Source of the DNA: Paguma larvata
Lineage: Eukaryota > Chordata > Mammalia > Carnivora > Viverridae
Assembly: GCA_030068075.1 (NCBI GenBank)
Contig: CM057826.1
Location: 95,841,804 to 95,905,803 of the forward strand
DNA length: 64,000 nt
Reading direction: 5' to 3'
Part shown: positions 13,401 to 25,849 of the stretch, piece by piece
How positions within the stretch are numbered: position 1 is the stretch's first letter
How the letters are laid out: the number at the start of each line of letters is the position of its first letter
The notes under the pieces: model-generated
What the model saw: the letters and a program-made list of their open reading frames with translations, nothing else
Databases searched by the model: none
What the model was told of the DNA's origin: nothing
Made by a program: the position numbers and the translations under genes

Positions 13401-14965
13401 TCCCAACAAGCCCCATTGAGCACACCACCCTCCCCAGTCATCTGAGATAATTGCATTGAGCTACTAATGGCACTTCTACAGCTCCCTCCCTCCCAGGAGG
13501 ATCTGGATGGAGGCAATTCTATGAGGTCCCACTATCTGGAGATGGTTTGTGGCCCATCTCCAAGAGCATTTGTTTGCCTATTCCTTTAACTTAATGACAT
13601 AGAATGCAAAGGATGGAGCTGTTCTTCCTATGACCAGCAGATAAATTTAATAAGTGGAGATGGATCCCACAATTGTCAGAGACCTATATAGTTTTGGAGT
13701 AATGTTTTCAAGGATGAGATTAGATCCTTAAGGATTTATTTTAATACTTTTCATTCCCAAAGCAAAGGTCTATGTTGTGATACTCCTTTCTACTTCCCCA
13801 GAGGCCATTTCCTCTTCCAATCTGTTTGCGACCCAAAAGCATTAATGGCTGACTCTAGGGCTTAGAATAGCAGTAGGCGGCCAGCTGGGTGGGAGCTGGC
13901 TGGTCTCCTGGTACAGTGTCCCAATGCATTACCTCTGGTCCTGCTTATGACCCATACTTACCCACAGAGGGGAGATCAGTACTTGTGCGCCTATGTATGT
14001 GTGGTAGGATGTATAGGTAGGAGAGGTAGTGTTGATGTATATCACAGTTGTCAAACCTCCACTATTTATTCAGGGAGAAAGAATTCGTAGAGTGTAGGCA
14101 TGTACACAAATGTTATTGTAAGCAGTAAGTTGATCGAACATTACCTGCTATATGCTGGGCACTGGGTAAAGTGGAGGGGGCAACATTGTAGGAAGAAACA
14201 GACACAGGTCCAGGATGCCTGGGGTCATCTAGTCTACCAAGGGAAATAATCAATAAAGGAAAGCTGTACTTGTAGTTAGTGCTCTAGAAGGAGATGTCCC
14301 TAGGGCAATGACAGAATATGGGGAATTGAACTTGGTCAAGTTTCTTGGGAAACTAAGGCCTGAACTGAGGTCTTGAAGGAAGAAAAGTCAGCTAGACAAA
14401 GGGAACAGGCAATCTTTCTAGGCCAGACTCCACAGCCTATCATGGCCACATGGCTGGACCGAGTAGGGTATGAATCTGACCACAGGGAGGTAGGATAAGA
14501 AAGTGGCTTTCTGCTTCTGGTGGCACCCCCTGGGCCCACACCCTTTCCAGAGCTGTTATTTACATGTTTTTTTTTTTCCTCCTCTCTGAAGTTGTGGCCA
14601 CTCTGAGTGGTAGTGAAGGGCAGCTAACAGGAGCCCAACAATTTAGCAAAGCTAATCCCATCTCCTCCAGAAAATTAGCTACTGGAGGTTTCAAACCTAT
14701 ACCCCCAGTGTTCTAGATTTTTTGATTATTCCCAAATGTCTTTTCCAACCAGCTATAAGAAATATACTGACTTTAAAGTCGTGATCCCTGGATGGAAAAC
14801 CCACCAATGCAGAAGCATTAGCCAACCCCAGTTTTCCCTTGCGAGCTCATTCTAGCCTTCATCTCCACTTCGGATAGGACAGAAGTTAGTGGCACCCCCC
14901 AGGAGAATTGCAGGGCTCTGGTGGTGGTCAGCCCCTCTGCCTGTGACAGAGAGGGCTACCAGAAG
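13401..14965. other. unassigned non-coding sequence
   Basis: The stretch 14110-14290 ('ctgctatatgctgggcactgggtaaagtgg') resembles the generic 'tgctgggcactg' phrase of old mammalian repeats but is too short to assign. No gene is seen. Confidence 0.5.
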
Positions 14966-15060
14966 GGCCTCACACAATTCTTTGTGGTGACTCCATCTGA
15001 AGTAGTTCGCCTTGACATAAAAGGTGGCAAAGGTGCTTCTTACTTCAAATTTTTGACCCA
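14966..15060 (+). repeat. copy A of a local imperfect direct repeat
   Basis: It shares 'caattctttgtggtgac', 'ccttgacata' and 'aggtggcaaagg' in the same order with copy B at 16780-16858. Relative to B it has about 11 extra bases after the first block. The two copies lie about 1.8 kb apart in the same orientation. They may be a local duplication or two fragments of one unnamed repeat. Confidence 0.65.
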
Positions 15061-16152
15061 GAAAAGGTAGAAGGAGCCCACCCCCTCAGAAGCCAAAGGT
15101 CCATGAGAAAATACAACTCATTCCCCCAATCTACCTAAGGCCAGTTACTGCCACTCCCTGAGTGCCAGCATTTCCATACCTCAAACAAGGCCTAAAGGAC
15201 ACCGTCTCTCTTCATTCACAAAACTAGAAGGGCACAAGGATTAAGAAGGATTAAGCGCTTCCTCAGGAATCTTTTGAGCACTTAACAACCAATCTGGTTT
15301 GATCTCCCAATAATGGGGCTTAAATGCAATTCAGAAGCAAAGGCTGTAACCCACAGACTTCCGCCCACAGTTCCTCCCACATCAGAGACATAAAGTGATG
15401 TTGCATACACTTAGATCCCACATGAAGAGAAAGGCATCTCTGAGGCAAGACTCAGACGGCACACTTGATGGCTGAGCCGGCTTCTGGCCATCTTTCCCGT
15501 TGTTCTCGCTTAGTCAGAATGCCTGCCTTTCAAGCAGAATCAGTCCCTGAGGACACTCAAGTGTGGGGAGCATAAGCCCAACTGGCTGGGGCTGCCCCAG
15601 AAGGCATATGAAAAGTGACAGATAGGCCAGAACTCCTCAACTTCCAGAAGAGAAAAACACCTTGCAACTGATGTCATAAAAGAACCATACTCTGGCACGC
15701 CCATGTTAACGGTGAAATACTGCCCTTCTTACTCCCAAGAAAGAAGACTGCCATTATGGTACCCCTGAGCTTTGTGCCCTGTCCCCTTTGCACGGCCCAG
15801 GGACAGAATATATGTATGTGGTACTGCCACCTCCAAGCAGCTTCTCTCCCCTCAGACTCCCAGAGGGGACTATGCACCCCCTTGCCTCTGCACAGATTAC
15901 ATCATGGACTCAAGCTCTCCAACATCCACTTCTACCTCCCTCCTTTTTAGCAGAAACCTATGGGCCTCTCTGTTCTTGCTTGATAAGTCCCACATTCCCC
16001 TTTTCACCCCAGTCTCTGACCTTGAAGCGCTGGGTCCCTTCACTGCTTGAAGCTTCTCTATCCCTGAGGGCAGCTGGGCTGGGGCTGCCCTCAAGGGCAG
16101 AGAAACCATCTTTCTGGGTTGCTTCTTCACAGCCCAAGATGAGGATCCACTC
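15061..16152. other. unassigned non-coding sequence
   Basis: Somewhat GC-richer than the surroundings. Several overlapping frames cover 15674-16243 on both strands (up to 151 codons), but the longest runs into a MER5A element at its end and none resembles a known protein. Confidence 0.5.
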
Positions 16153-16335
16153 TCTTGGTTTTCAACCCAGGCTGCACACATTAGAGTTACCTGGGGAGCA
16201 TTCAAAAGCTGGCATTGCCCAAGCCCCAGCCTGGCCCTTTTAAATCAGAGTATCTGCAGCTGCAACAGGGAAAGTTCTCTTTTTAAATGCTCTCCAGGTG
16301 ATTCTAGTGTGCAGCCAGTGTTGAGAACCAATGAT
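16153..16335. mobile_element. MER5A (non-autonomous hAT-Charlie element)
   Basis: It begins 'ttggttttcaacccaggctgcacacattagagttacctggggag' and ends 'tctccaggtgattctagtgtgcagccagtgttgagaacca'. The two ends are inverted repeats of each other, as expected for MER5A. It is nearly complete and has no coding content. Confidence 0.85.
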
Positions 16336-16779
16336 TTACCCTCTTCTCATCCACACCCTCTGCCCTAAATCTGTTAGGACACCGGGGTTGATCTTACTCA
16401 TCCGCTCTCTGACTTCAGATGATAAAATAAGTAATAAATTTACCAATGTGAATCCAAGCCAGGAGAGACGGAAAGGTGGGAGGGGAGACAGAGTTAGGCT
16501 CCCGCGGCTTCACCCTCCCTTGGCCAGACCTACTTAGCTGAGAGATACTGTTCCTGTGGGCATTTTATCCTGTAAATACCCAGCATCCAGAGGATACCTT
16601 TCAACCTCATTACATTCAGCTCTCCCTGCTAATCCTTTGAAAATCAGACTTCTTAAAAAAAAAATAAACAAGCAGTCAATTGATTTGGACTAGCTTTTTC
16701 CCCAAGACCCACCTGGACTGGCAGGTGCTTATCAATTCAAGGGACGGGGCAGGAACTGCTGTTTCGTAAGATGACATCA
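16336..16779. other. unassigned non-coding sequence
   Basis: No gene or repeat that I can name. A ten-A run lies near 16656. Confidence 0.5.
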
Positions 16780-16858
16780 GGCTCCTCCAACAATTCTTTG
16801 TGGTGACCTGCCTTGACACAGCAGGTGGCAAAGGCACTTCTACAAATTTTCAATCCAG
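16780..16858 (+). repeat. copy B of a local imperfect direct repeat
   Basis: Partner of 14966-15060. The exact shared core is 'caattctttgtggtgac', followed by 'ccttgacaca' and 'caggtggcaaaggcacttct'. It is shorter than copy A by about 11 bases after the core. Confidence 0.65.
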
Positions 16859-17769
16859 ATAATTACAGACCTCCAGGCACATGTATCCCTTGGGGCACAG
16901 ACTCCTTGGACCAAAGAGGCTCTCCCAGGAGACATCTAGTCCAGCTGAAGGGAGGAGTGAGCTAGAGCCCCTGGAAGTCTGTGACATCTCTGGGAGTATC
17001 TCCAATCTAGCTAACATAGGGTAGCAATGAATCCTTGTTTTAAAGAGCCTAAGAGACACAGTGAGAAACTGATTCCATTTAGATAATGCAAATAATCAAC
17101 TGGTTGAAACTCAGATCAAAGCTCATTAAACTCCCTCTCTCAGACAACCACAGATAATATCAAAGACATGTTGCTTATTTTTCTTTTTGTCCTTCTTGCC
17201 TGCCATCCTCCACCCCAACCACATTGCTGAGACAATTGTTCACATAAGATCATACTGGATTTCAGATGGAGAAATCAGATTCTGGCTGGGCTTTGAAAGT
17301 CTTTCCCGATTTCTTGAGTGGAGCAAATTGATTTGGCCACATGGTTTCAGGATGAGCTCCGGTGAAATCACAGGAAACTTCGTCCCGAATTCTGTGATCT
17401 ACTCATTGTGAGGAGCATCCACTTCCAATAAAGCTCAACATTTTCATTCCCTAGCAATGATGGTGCCGGGTCACAGCAATTATGTGCAAATGTCCATTTC
17501 CAAGTCCACCACTGTTGGTTACATTGTACATGGTCTGAAATAACAGTGAGGCGTTGGCTCTGTCCCTCGGGCTGGGGACCCACCCCGCCTCTGCAGCCTC
17601 AGAGAAGGAGGCACTGCCTGACGGGGTCTGATGCTGGAAAGCCACCAACTAAAACATTAGAAGAGTTGCAGTCCCTTTGGCCCATGGGCCACTGCACCCA
17701 CTTCGGGCAAGTGCTCTCACTCAAAACTTTTTCTGAAAGGATCACTGTATGAATTTAAGAATGGACCAA
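16859..17769. other. unassigned non-coding sequence
   Basis: No gene or recognisable repeat. Short frames of up to 74 codons overlap on both strands. Confidence 0.5.
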
Positions 17770-18124
17770 GTGCTCTTTTGTTGGGGCTGCCATAACGAAG
17801 TACCACATGTTGGATGGCTTTAACAACAGGAGTGTACTGTCTCACAGCTTGGTGTGGTAGGGTTGTTTCCTTCTGAGGGCCACTAGGAAATGATGTGTTC
17901 TAGGCCCTCTTTCCTTGGCTTGTAGATGGCCCTCTTCACATTGGCTCTCCTCTATGGGTGTCTGTCTCTGGGTCCAAATCTTCCCCCTTTAAAAGGAACC
18001 TGTCATATTGGATTAGGGACCACCCTCACACCCTCATTTTTACCTTGGTGACCTCTGTAAAGACTCTATCTGCAAATAGGGTCACATTCTGAGGTGCTGG
18101 GATTAAAGCTGCAACCTATCACAG
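17770..18124 (-). mobile_element. MLT1-type MaLR LTR, reverse orientation
   Basis: The + strand reads the reverse complement of an MLT1/MST-like LTR: 'ttggggctgccataacgaagtaccacatg', 'ggctttaacaacagg', 'ctcacagctt', 'ttccttggcttgtagatggcc', 'catattggattagggaccaccctcaca', 'atctgcaaatagggtcacattctgaggt'. It stands alone with no internal region. Confidence 0.8.
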
Positions 18125-18145
18125 CTAAAATGGAATCCGGTTATA

Positions 18146-18400
18146 AAAGCTAACACTCACTGAACATTTCTGCTCTGAATTTGACATTGTTCTGAGTCAT
18201 TTACATGGATTAATTATTTAATCCTCACAACTCTATGAAGTCCATACCATTACTATCCAAATTTTAGAACTGAAGAGATTGGGTCTTGACAAGATTCAAT
18301 CACCTGCCCAAAGTCACACTGCTAGTGAGCGCAGAGCCAGAGCTCAAAAGGAACCAGTCTGAATCCATAGTGGATTCTACTACTACTCTAAATAGCCTTG
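18146..18400 (-). mobile_element. MIR SINE
   Basis: Reverse copy: 'gctaacactcactgaacatt', 'tttacatggattaattatttaatcctcacaactctatgaag', 'ccattactatccaaattttagaactgaagag', 'cctgcccaaagtcacactgctagtgagcgcagagccagagctc'. Well preserved across the conserved core. Confidence 0.85.
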
Positions 18401-21053
18401 ATATTCAACATTTGTGGCAGCCAGGACAACGCGCCTCACCGACCTGCAGCTATGGTGAACTTAACTGACCAAGGACTATCTGCCAGCTGCTCTACTCTGA
18501 AATGTACCATGTCTGCAAAGAGCCCACGCTTCCCAAAGATGGCTCTATCCAGTGCCCAAGCAAAGGCAACCAGTTCCTGAGAGTCATGGGACTCCTGTGG
18601 CAGTTAATGTTTGGCTTGCAGGCTCCCTCACAGTTGTGCCCAACCTTCCTTACCCTGCAGGGCAATCTAAGATGCTTCCTCCGCCCTCTCTGTCTGCCCT
18701 ACCCTCTCCCCTGCCCTCAGACTCAGACCTGCATCCCAGTCTGATGATAGGTGCTTCCAGCCTTCCCCATCTTCCTCATTTTCTTGCATTTCTCCTAATA
18801 AATCCTGGCATGTTGGATCAGGTCTCAATGTCTGTATCCTGGATGTCCTAAACTAAGATGATATTCTATGTAATTCAAAAGTTTCAAAAAAACATGTAAT
18901 TCTGATCCAAATTCTTTAGTTCATTAGTATTTTAAAAATAACATCACCAAAAACTGCATTTTCCAGGAGATATGATTAGTGATTTTTCTTTAGTGTCCGG
19001 AAAATTGATAGAGTTTATGGCAGTGTTAAGGTTGTTCCATTTTGTTCTTGCTCAAATATGCAGAGTTCCCAGAGCCAGGCATTTAGCAGGCCCTCTGCAA
19101 AGATGATTAAAGGGGTAGAAGACCACTTTTTATTGTGATATTCTCTAAAATAAGCTGGTCTGCAGGAGAGAGGTAGTTTCTCTGAAGGTGGAAGGGAAGA
19201 GGAGAAGCAGACTAGGCTGATGATCTGGTGTCTGGTTCTGCACTTGGAGTGATGGGGGAGGCTCTGAGAGATTCAAAAGCAGATCAGTTATGTCTTAGAC
19301 AAAGGAACACTGGTCTCTGGTAACTTTTAGCCTGGGTGGTTAGATTTTGAAAACAAACCTCTAAACTCTTTCCTCTTTTCCTTTATCAGTTGAACTGTCC
19401 ACCTTGGTGGTGATGCCTTCATGCTAGGTCAGGGCCTTTGGTATACCACTCAGTTTTTACTAGTTAACTGGTTAGTGGCAACTTCTGTAGTCCTCAGATG
19501 GCCCTTTTGTAGGTCAAGTGAATTCCACAATGAGAGGTTAGGATGAATGATGTCTGTACTAGTATTCTCTGAAATAACCATGAGTATGGCATGGATAGTG
19601 ATCAGCCCAGATAAATTCCCAAGGTGTCAGGATAGGATAAAGAATGTTTTCCAGCATTATGCCATTTCTGTTCTTTTCTACCCCAGAAGAACCACACAGT
19701 GACTCCCTCTCTCTGGAGTATTCCAATCATGGGTGGTGGATTTGACCAAGAGAAGAAAAGGCATATCCACTTCTTTACAAGTTCTGCAGCTTTCACTTGA
19801 TGGGTCAGTCCTGTTAATCCAGGTGCTTAACATAAATACTAATTTTATTATTATCTTTTAAAATTTTAGTAGAAATAGCTTGACCAGCGGTATATCTGAA
19901 TCTCTAAAATAATGCGCTCTGTTATCACAGTGTCCTGCTGAGTCTTCTCCCATGTTTAAAAATAATGCTCACAGTGACTTTTCAGTTCACAACCATCCCA
20001 GAAATTTTTAAAGCAGGGCACGAAGCTGATGGAAACTGGCTCTCCTAACCAGCATGAACATATGCGGGGCAGCTTTGATGTGACTGATGGGATAGTGTTT
20101 GCTGATAGGGCCTGCTAATAATCCAGCAAGATGATGTCATTCTTGGCAGGGCTCAGAAAGAGCAGTAAGAGGCCAACAGCTCTCCTTGGCTGATACAGCC
20201 CTTTTGTAGGTTCCTTGACTTTGCTGTTGCCAAGCAGATGAGATTGGAAAGTTCTGTGAGCCCAGCTGAGCTGTCTTACCTCCTGGGGATGGGAGTTTTT
20301 GTCAAGAAACCTTGGGTCACTAGCTGGTTTACATAAATCCTTTAGGAAGGTTTACACTGCCTTTAAATTACTCCCTGGAGTGGAGATTTATAATAATGCT
20401 GGGAGAGAATTAACTGCTGGGAAGACAGTCCTTTGCACTGGACTTGCTTTGTCCCATAGGGGTGAGATTGAAGCTCTTCTAACCCCTTGAGTCCTGATTT
20501 TGGATTGCCAAGGAAGAGAGGTAGGAATAGGACTTGAGGTCCTACTGATAGAAGCAGATCTATCTTCGGGAGTGGGGGGGAGGCAACTTCATGGTACTTT
20601 TGACTCTAGAATTAGAAAATACTCTATGCTTTTTAATATAATCCCTCTTTTTAAAAATTTCTTTAATTTTGCTTAAGTCAAGGACACAGGGAGCCCTCGT
20701 GTTTCCAAGTAAAGAAAGTAACTGGTGGTTATCCCCCCACACAGTCTAGTCCTGGAAGTGTGGGCTATGTAGTCAACAGACCTTTCCCCAGCTGGTCTGT
20801 CACCTCCTCTTTGTCTGTAGCTCTGACTCTGACCCATTGGAGCAGATGTTTATCTGATGTAAGAACCCCACAGAGCCCTATCTGTGCTAGCTGGGGAAGC
20901 CCTGAGAGTAATTTGCTTCCTTAATGAAGAGCATTCACTCCAGAAATGTAGGTCCTATCCCACAAGGAGCTTTGTGGAAACTGGGATACTTCACCATGAT
21001 ATTCCAAGCTGCTGACTTTCTTCAAAGGGATAGTTGCTTTTACATTGGCACAA
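18401..21053. other. unassigned non-coding sequence
   Basis: An AATAAA with 'cctaaactaagatg' following lies near 18797-18858 and resembles the 3' end of an old LTR, with the upstream 400 bases possibly belonging to it. This is not firm enough to call. The rest shows no gene and no named repeat. Confidence 0.5.
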
Positions 21054-21305
21054 AAAAAGTGCATTCAAAAAAATTTTTAATGTTTTTTTATATGTTCTTG
21101 AGAGAGTCAGAGACAGAGACAAAGTGCTATTGGGAGAGGGGCAGAGAAAGAGAGGGAGACACAGAATCTGAAGCAGGCTCTGGGCTCTGAGCTGTCAGCA
21201 CAGAGCCTGACATGGAGCTCAAAGTCATGAACCCCGAGATCATGACCTGAATGGATGTCAGACACAACCGACTAAGCCACCCAGGTGTACCCCAAAAAGT
21301 GCATT
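21054..21305 (-). mobile_element. feliform CAN SINE with 12-bp target duplication
   Basis: The SINE body is 21066-21293, reverse orientation, with 'cagaatctgaagcaggctctgg', 'gagctgtcagcacagagcctgac' and head 'accgactaagccacccaggt'. It is flanked by 'aaaaagtgcatt' at 21054-21065 and again at 21294-21305, a perfect target-site duplication made on insertion. Confidence 0.93.
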
Positions 21306-22512
21306 TTTTTTTTACCAAATTGCCTGGAAATGCGGGCCATTTCATAATGGCAAAAATACATTCTTTTTTAGAATCATTGCAGAACAGGGGATTTTATGTG
21401 GCTGGAGATATTCTTAGTGATTATTCTGCAGAAATTTTGCAAATTTTAGATCTATTTCTTGATTTATGGAATAGATGCTGTCTAGCAGGCTTGGAAATAG
21501 AGCAAATGTTGGTAAAGCAGATGATATTTTCCAGTTGGCTTTTATGATAATAAGAGCTCTGTTGCCATGGAAAAAATCCATCAGTATGCTGAGTTGAAAA
21601 CATTTGGGAAGAAGGCTGATGGTTCTTTCCAATTCTAGAGAGAGCAACATTCCTCCATTCCATAGATACTCATGGAAAGATGACAATGTGCCCCACAGTG
21701 TATTCTAAACAACATGGTTCTTTATTTTGCACTTTGCTAATTTGTCATGTAACTCTGAGGGGACAAATGGGGCAGCTTTCCCTGTCTGGTGGAGGCAGAA
21801 GTTTGTGGGCATCCTGAGCAGAGAGCAAGAGGGAGGGTCCTGAGGAAGAGCTAGTCTTTGGGGAGGACACTTATGGCAGTTAAAGAAAGTACCTGGGAAG
21901 AGGAAGGTGATGGGCACATTTTGCTAGTTTTCCTGTGGTTGAAGACGTTGCCACTTGCTGCTTTCCTGAATGCTATTGTTTACAAATATTTGGATGAATC
22001 CTACTAGATGAGGGTAAAAATCTGAATACAAACTGGGCATTTTGGTAGAAGCCTAAGCGATCTCTGGTCACTGGGCACTGAGCGCCTGACACCATCCAGG
22101 CAGGAGCCAGCAGGAGAGAGGAGCAAGGAAAAATGTTGTAGAAGTGCCTGTTGTTGGGGCAGCCCAGGCCTGGGAAAGAAGTTCTGCAATCTGATCTTTA
22201 ACTGTAGTTGGGGACGTGAGCAGTCTCAGTAGGTCTTCCCGCTCTTCCAGTAGCAGGAGGTTTGAGGTCAAGGTGGGAGTTCAGCCTGCCACATGAACTC
22301 CTACCCTCTGAAACCAATGCCTTACCTATGTCTGTCCTCTTGAGTAGATGTAAGGGACGCCACAGAGTCTGGTAAGTTGAGTTCTATCCCTAACTCTTAT
22401 GCTCTTTCTTATGGCCTTGAGCAGGCTTTCTTCTTCTCTTACCCTTCATTTTGTAAAAGAAATTTGCTTAACAAAAGATTGCTAAGATCTTTCAGCTGAA
22501 CACTCTACAATA
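21306..22512. other. unassigned non-coding sequence
   Basis: Several overlapping frames of 60-98 codons on both strands, none recognisable. No named repeat. Confidence 0.5.
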
Positions 22513-22580
22513 CTAGAGCGTTTTCTAAATTTTTTTTAACATTTATTAAGACAGAGACAGAGCATGAGTGGAGGAGGGGC

Positions 22581-22617
<37 letters not shown>

Positions 22618-22756
22618 ATCTGAAGCAGGCTCCAGGCTCCGAGCTGTCAGCACAGAGCCTGATGCAGGGCTTGAACTCACGAACTGTGAGATCATGATCC
22701 AAGCCGAAGTCTGAGGCTTAACTGACTGAGCCACCCAGGTGCCGCTAGGGCATTCT
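22513..22756 (-). mobile_element. feliform CAN SINE
   Basis: Body 22527-22744, reverse orientation, ending at 'actgactgagccacccaggtgccg'. Flanks 'ctagagcgttttct' (22513-22526) and 'ctagggcattct' (22745-22756) look like a diverged target duplication. The dinucleotide-rich part has become a GACA microsatellite (22596-22617). Confidence 0.92.
22596..22617. repeat. (GACA)n microsatellite inside a SINE
   Basis: About five GACA units arose within the GA-rich block of the SINE at 22527-22744. Confidence 0.85.
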
Positions 22757-24139
22757 TACCTTAGGGTCACCAATACTTATTTGCTGAAATGAGGTTGGAG
22801 GGAGAGGAATAAGTAAGGAATGAAATTGAGGAAAGAGATCCAAGCCATGCTGAGAAATGAAGTCCTCTTCCCTTTGGGGCCACTAATGAAAACCTACATC
22901 CAGGTAACATTTGGCTCTACTTGCACAGCTGACTCAGGCCTTGAACCCTCATATCCTTCCCAGACCTAGTTTCATAATCTGTCACCCCCATTTTAAAGAC
23001 AAATGACCCAAGTACTCAGCAAGTTGAAATTATCTTCCCCAAGCTTACAAACACTGCCCACTATTTTACCCAAAAACCACAATCAAACCAAAAGCAATCC
23101 AGAAGGCTGGAAAGGCAAACATACTAGTGGAAAAAGTAATGGCGCCCTCCTTAAATAGCCTTTTTGAAAACTCTTCAGTGTATAAATAGTGACTAATTTA
23201 ACTCCATAAAAATACATTGGCTCTGGGTCAGATCATTTGTATCTGCTTGCAGGAAGATGAATTGCATAATAGATCCAGCCAAATACTGTAGCCTAAATAT
23301 TGGCCCTTTTCAAACTGTTGAGCTGAATTTTTCGAAACAAAATTCATAACATTCCTCCCCCCTGTTTCTTTCACTGCATGTAAAGTATCTTTTTTTTTTT
23401 TTCTGTTTTTAAACTCCAAAAGGGAACCCCTAGGGCAACCTAACCCTCCTTGACATAGGCAGTACTCTGATTTAGGGGGATCATGAAAGATGATTTTACT
23501 CTCTCTGAATGAAGGTAGTCACTGTGAAAACCTCACAGAGACCATAAACATGGGCATTCTGCTGCAGTCAAGCCTCCTAACTTTTGAAAAGAGACATTCA
23601 GCATGCTGGCAGCAGCCTGGGCATATCTTGAAGTGGGCGAGCTTGTTTTTGCTAGGAAACTTCTATGGAATAGGGAGCTTTTCTGGGCTCTGTGTAAAGG
23701 TTCACTGCAAACATTTGCTTAGTCTCTGTATGATACACATTTACGAATTCTTGGAGTTGAGCATGGGGAACTGAGCAGAAAGAGTACTGGGGACAAAGGA
23801 ACAGGATGCTGTTAGCAGCCCCAGGCACTGCTGTGGCTTCAACAGCTCAGCTGGAGTTGTCTGGGCTCTAAGTGGTGTGTTCACACAAAACACACCAGAG
23901 CCAGCCTGGTCTGCATCCCCAGTTGGACCATGGCTGGAATCATGGTGAATAAAGTTTTGGGCAAACACCCTAAACGGTGTGGATAGACATGGGGTGTGTG
24001 TCCTTGGATGGAATATTTTGTTCTCACTGGTGCCTTCTGCCTTGTGGAAAGAGATGGGGGAAGAGAATTTCCTCCCCATTCTTCCTTTGTTGTTTCTCCT
24101 TCTCTCTGCTAAACCTGGAGAATGGAGGGAAAGTAAGAA
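22757..24139. other. unassigned non-coding sequence
   Basis: The stretch 22985-23060 ('cccattttaaagacaaatgaccc') may be a small MIR remnant. A run of twelve or more T near 23390 is simple sequence. A 183-codon frame begins downstream on the - strand (23741-24292) but has no protein similarity I know. Confidence 0.5.
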
Positions 24140-24250
24140 AGCAGTATGGGGTAGTGGTTCAGAGCTCACACTGTGAGTCTGGCAAGGCGAGCACTGTATC
24201 CCACGTCCACCATAGCTTAATGAGCTTTTGTGGTCATGGGCAATGAACAC
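24140..24250 (+). mobile_element. MIR SINE, 5' part
   Basis: 'gcagtatggggtagtggttcagagctcacactgtgagtctggc' followed by 'tcatgggcaatgaac' follows the MIR 5' half. The longest open frame in the window (183 codons, -) begins within this region, which argues against that frame being coding. Confidence 0.65.
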
Positions 24251-25849
24251 TCCTGGCTTTCCTGGGCTAGAGCCTAGATCCAAGTTGAACAAGAGAACTT
24301 TCTTATTTTTCTTACTGAACTAACAGCACTTTGGCTTTTCCAGACAGTCCAGGACAGGTGACAAAGTAAAATGAAGAAAACTTTCAGGAGAGAGAAGATT
24401 TACATACAGAAGCTAAGCTTAAAATTAGGATGATTCACTTGAGGGCTTGTTAACTATTTGACTCTTCTTCTCCTTGGACTTTTTCTGCATTGTAATTCTC
24501 TTCTTCATCCTCAGAATTTGAGTACACATCTGCTCTTCAGATTACCTTATTGAGTGGCATCGTGAGGGATGAAGAAGAGTAGCAGTGTCCAGATTTGGAA
24601 GAAGTGGTACCAAGGTGGGACAGCAGATACAGGAGCTAAGAATGTCTCAGGGAGAAGGAGACAGCAGGTCATGGTGTGAACTATCTCAGGACTGAATGGG
24701 ACATCAACTCCCTTCTAGAAGAATACTGGAAAAAAAAAGGGAAGGAGAGTAGGGTGGTTTTAGGCTGCCCATACCATGTTACATGGGCAAAGATCAAGCT
24801 ATTGTATTTGAACTGGGAAGTTATCCAGAAAGAAGACACTTGGGTGAATTATTCGCATCTAACCTGGTGATTAGGTATCCTTAGGGCTTTTCTTCTCAGA
24901 TGTTGGGCAAAGGGTATGCCATTTCCTTGAATCTCCTTAGGACCTTCTTGGGTAAGGATGAGGGCCCCTGAAATACATATACAGCCTTGTCAGATCTTTA
25001 GGGACACTCATGCTGTCAGAGTCCATTGTGAGCTACCTCTAGCTACCTCCTCCTCAGTCTCCCACAGCTCAACCATCCTCATCTCTTCCTCGAGCCTCTG
25101 TGGCTAAACAGTATTCCATAACAAGTGAAACCAACACTGAATCACCATTTTTGTACCGTGGTCCTGCTCCCAAGGTTGCCTCATAGCATTCTAAAACTCT
25201 ATTTCCTACTCCATGCCTGTACTTCCTAAGATAAATAATGAAATGGATCAAGGTCTTCACCTCTTCTTCCTTTTACCTTTTTCTTTTCTTTTCTTTTTAA
25301 CTCAAAAAAAATCATGCCATTCAGGGATGAAACAAAAGCAGTTTATCCATATTGCTTAGCTTCCCTGGTTGACACCCAAGTTGGTGATTTTGCAAGTTTA
25401 CATGAAAATTTGCTTTCTCTTTCCTGAATTTTTAACAGGAATAATGTTACAATAGGACTGTTGAATACAGAATCACCCCCTTAAAATGGCTCCAGAAAGA
25501 AGGCCCCCTTTCATACTTTTTAAATTAACTAGGTGGAAATTTAAAAAGAACATGTCTTTCCGGGAAGCTCCAGAAGTCTGTGAGGAGAGATTAACACCAG
25601 CAATGCCCTGTTGCATCACAGTGTGGGCTCCCATGGCCCTGTTGACGTGCAAAATGTGTGCGAAGTGGCACATAAAGTGAGTTGTCAGCTGGTGGTATGA
25701 CAAGATTTTTGTCGTGGGCACTACCTCTTCTTTGTAAAGTTTGTAGATGAAACCAAATTTCCCCCACATGTGAAATCATCCCAAATCCTCTCACACAATT
25801 TATCTATCAGCAGACTCTAGTCTTTGCCTTCAGAACAGTCCCAGTCACT
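24251..25849. other. unassigned non-coding sequence
   Basis: A TTTTC-rich patch lies at 25275-25305. No gene or named repeat is seen. Confidence 0.5.

Noticed and set aside
15788..16243. 151-codon open frame on the + strand
   Set aside because: Its last part is MER5A sequence and three other frames in the same place are similarly open, so the openness reflects base composition.
18401..18858. Possible gene 3' end with AATAAA near 18797
   Set aside because: The surrounding wording resembles an old LTR or repeat end, and no exon with an open frame and splice signals leads into it.
23741..24292. Longest open frame, 183 codons on the - strand
   Set aside because: No recognisable domain, composition of random sequence, starts beside a MIR fragment, and two + strand frames overlap it.
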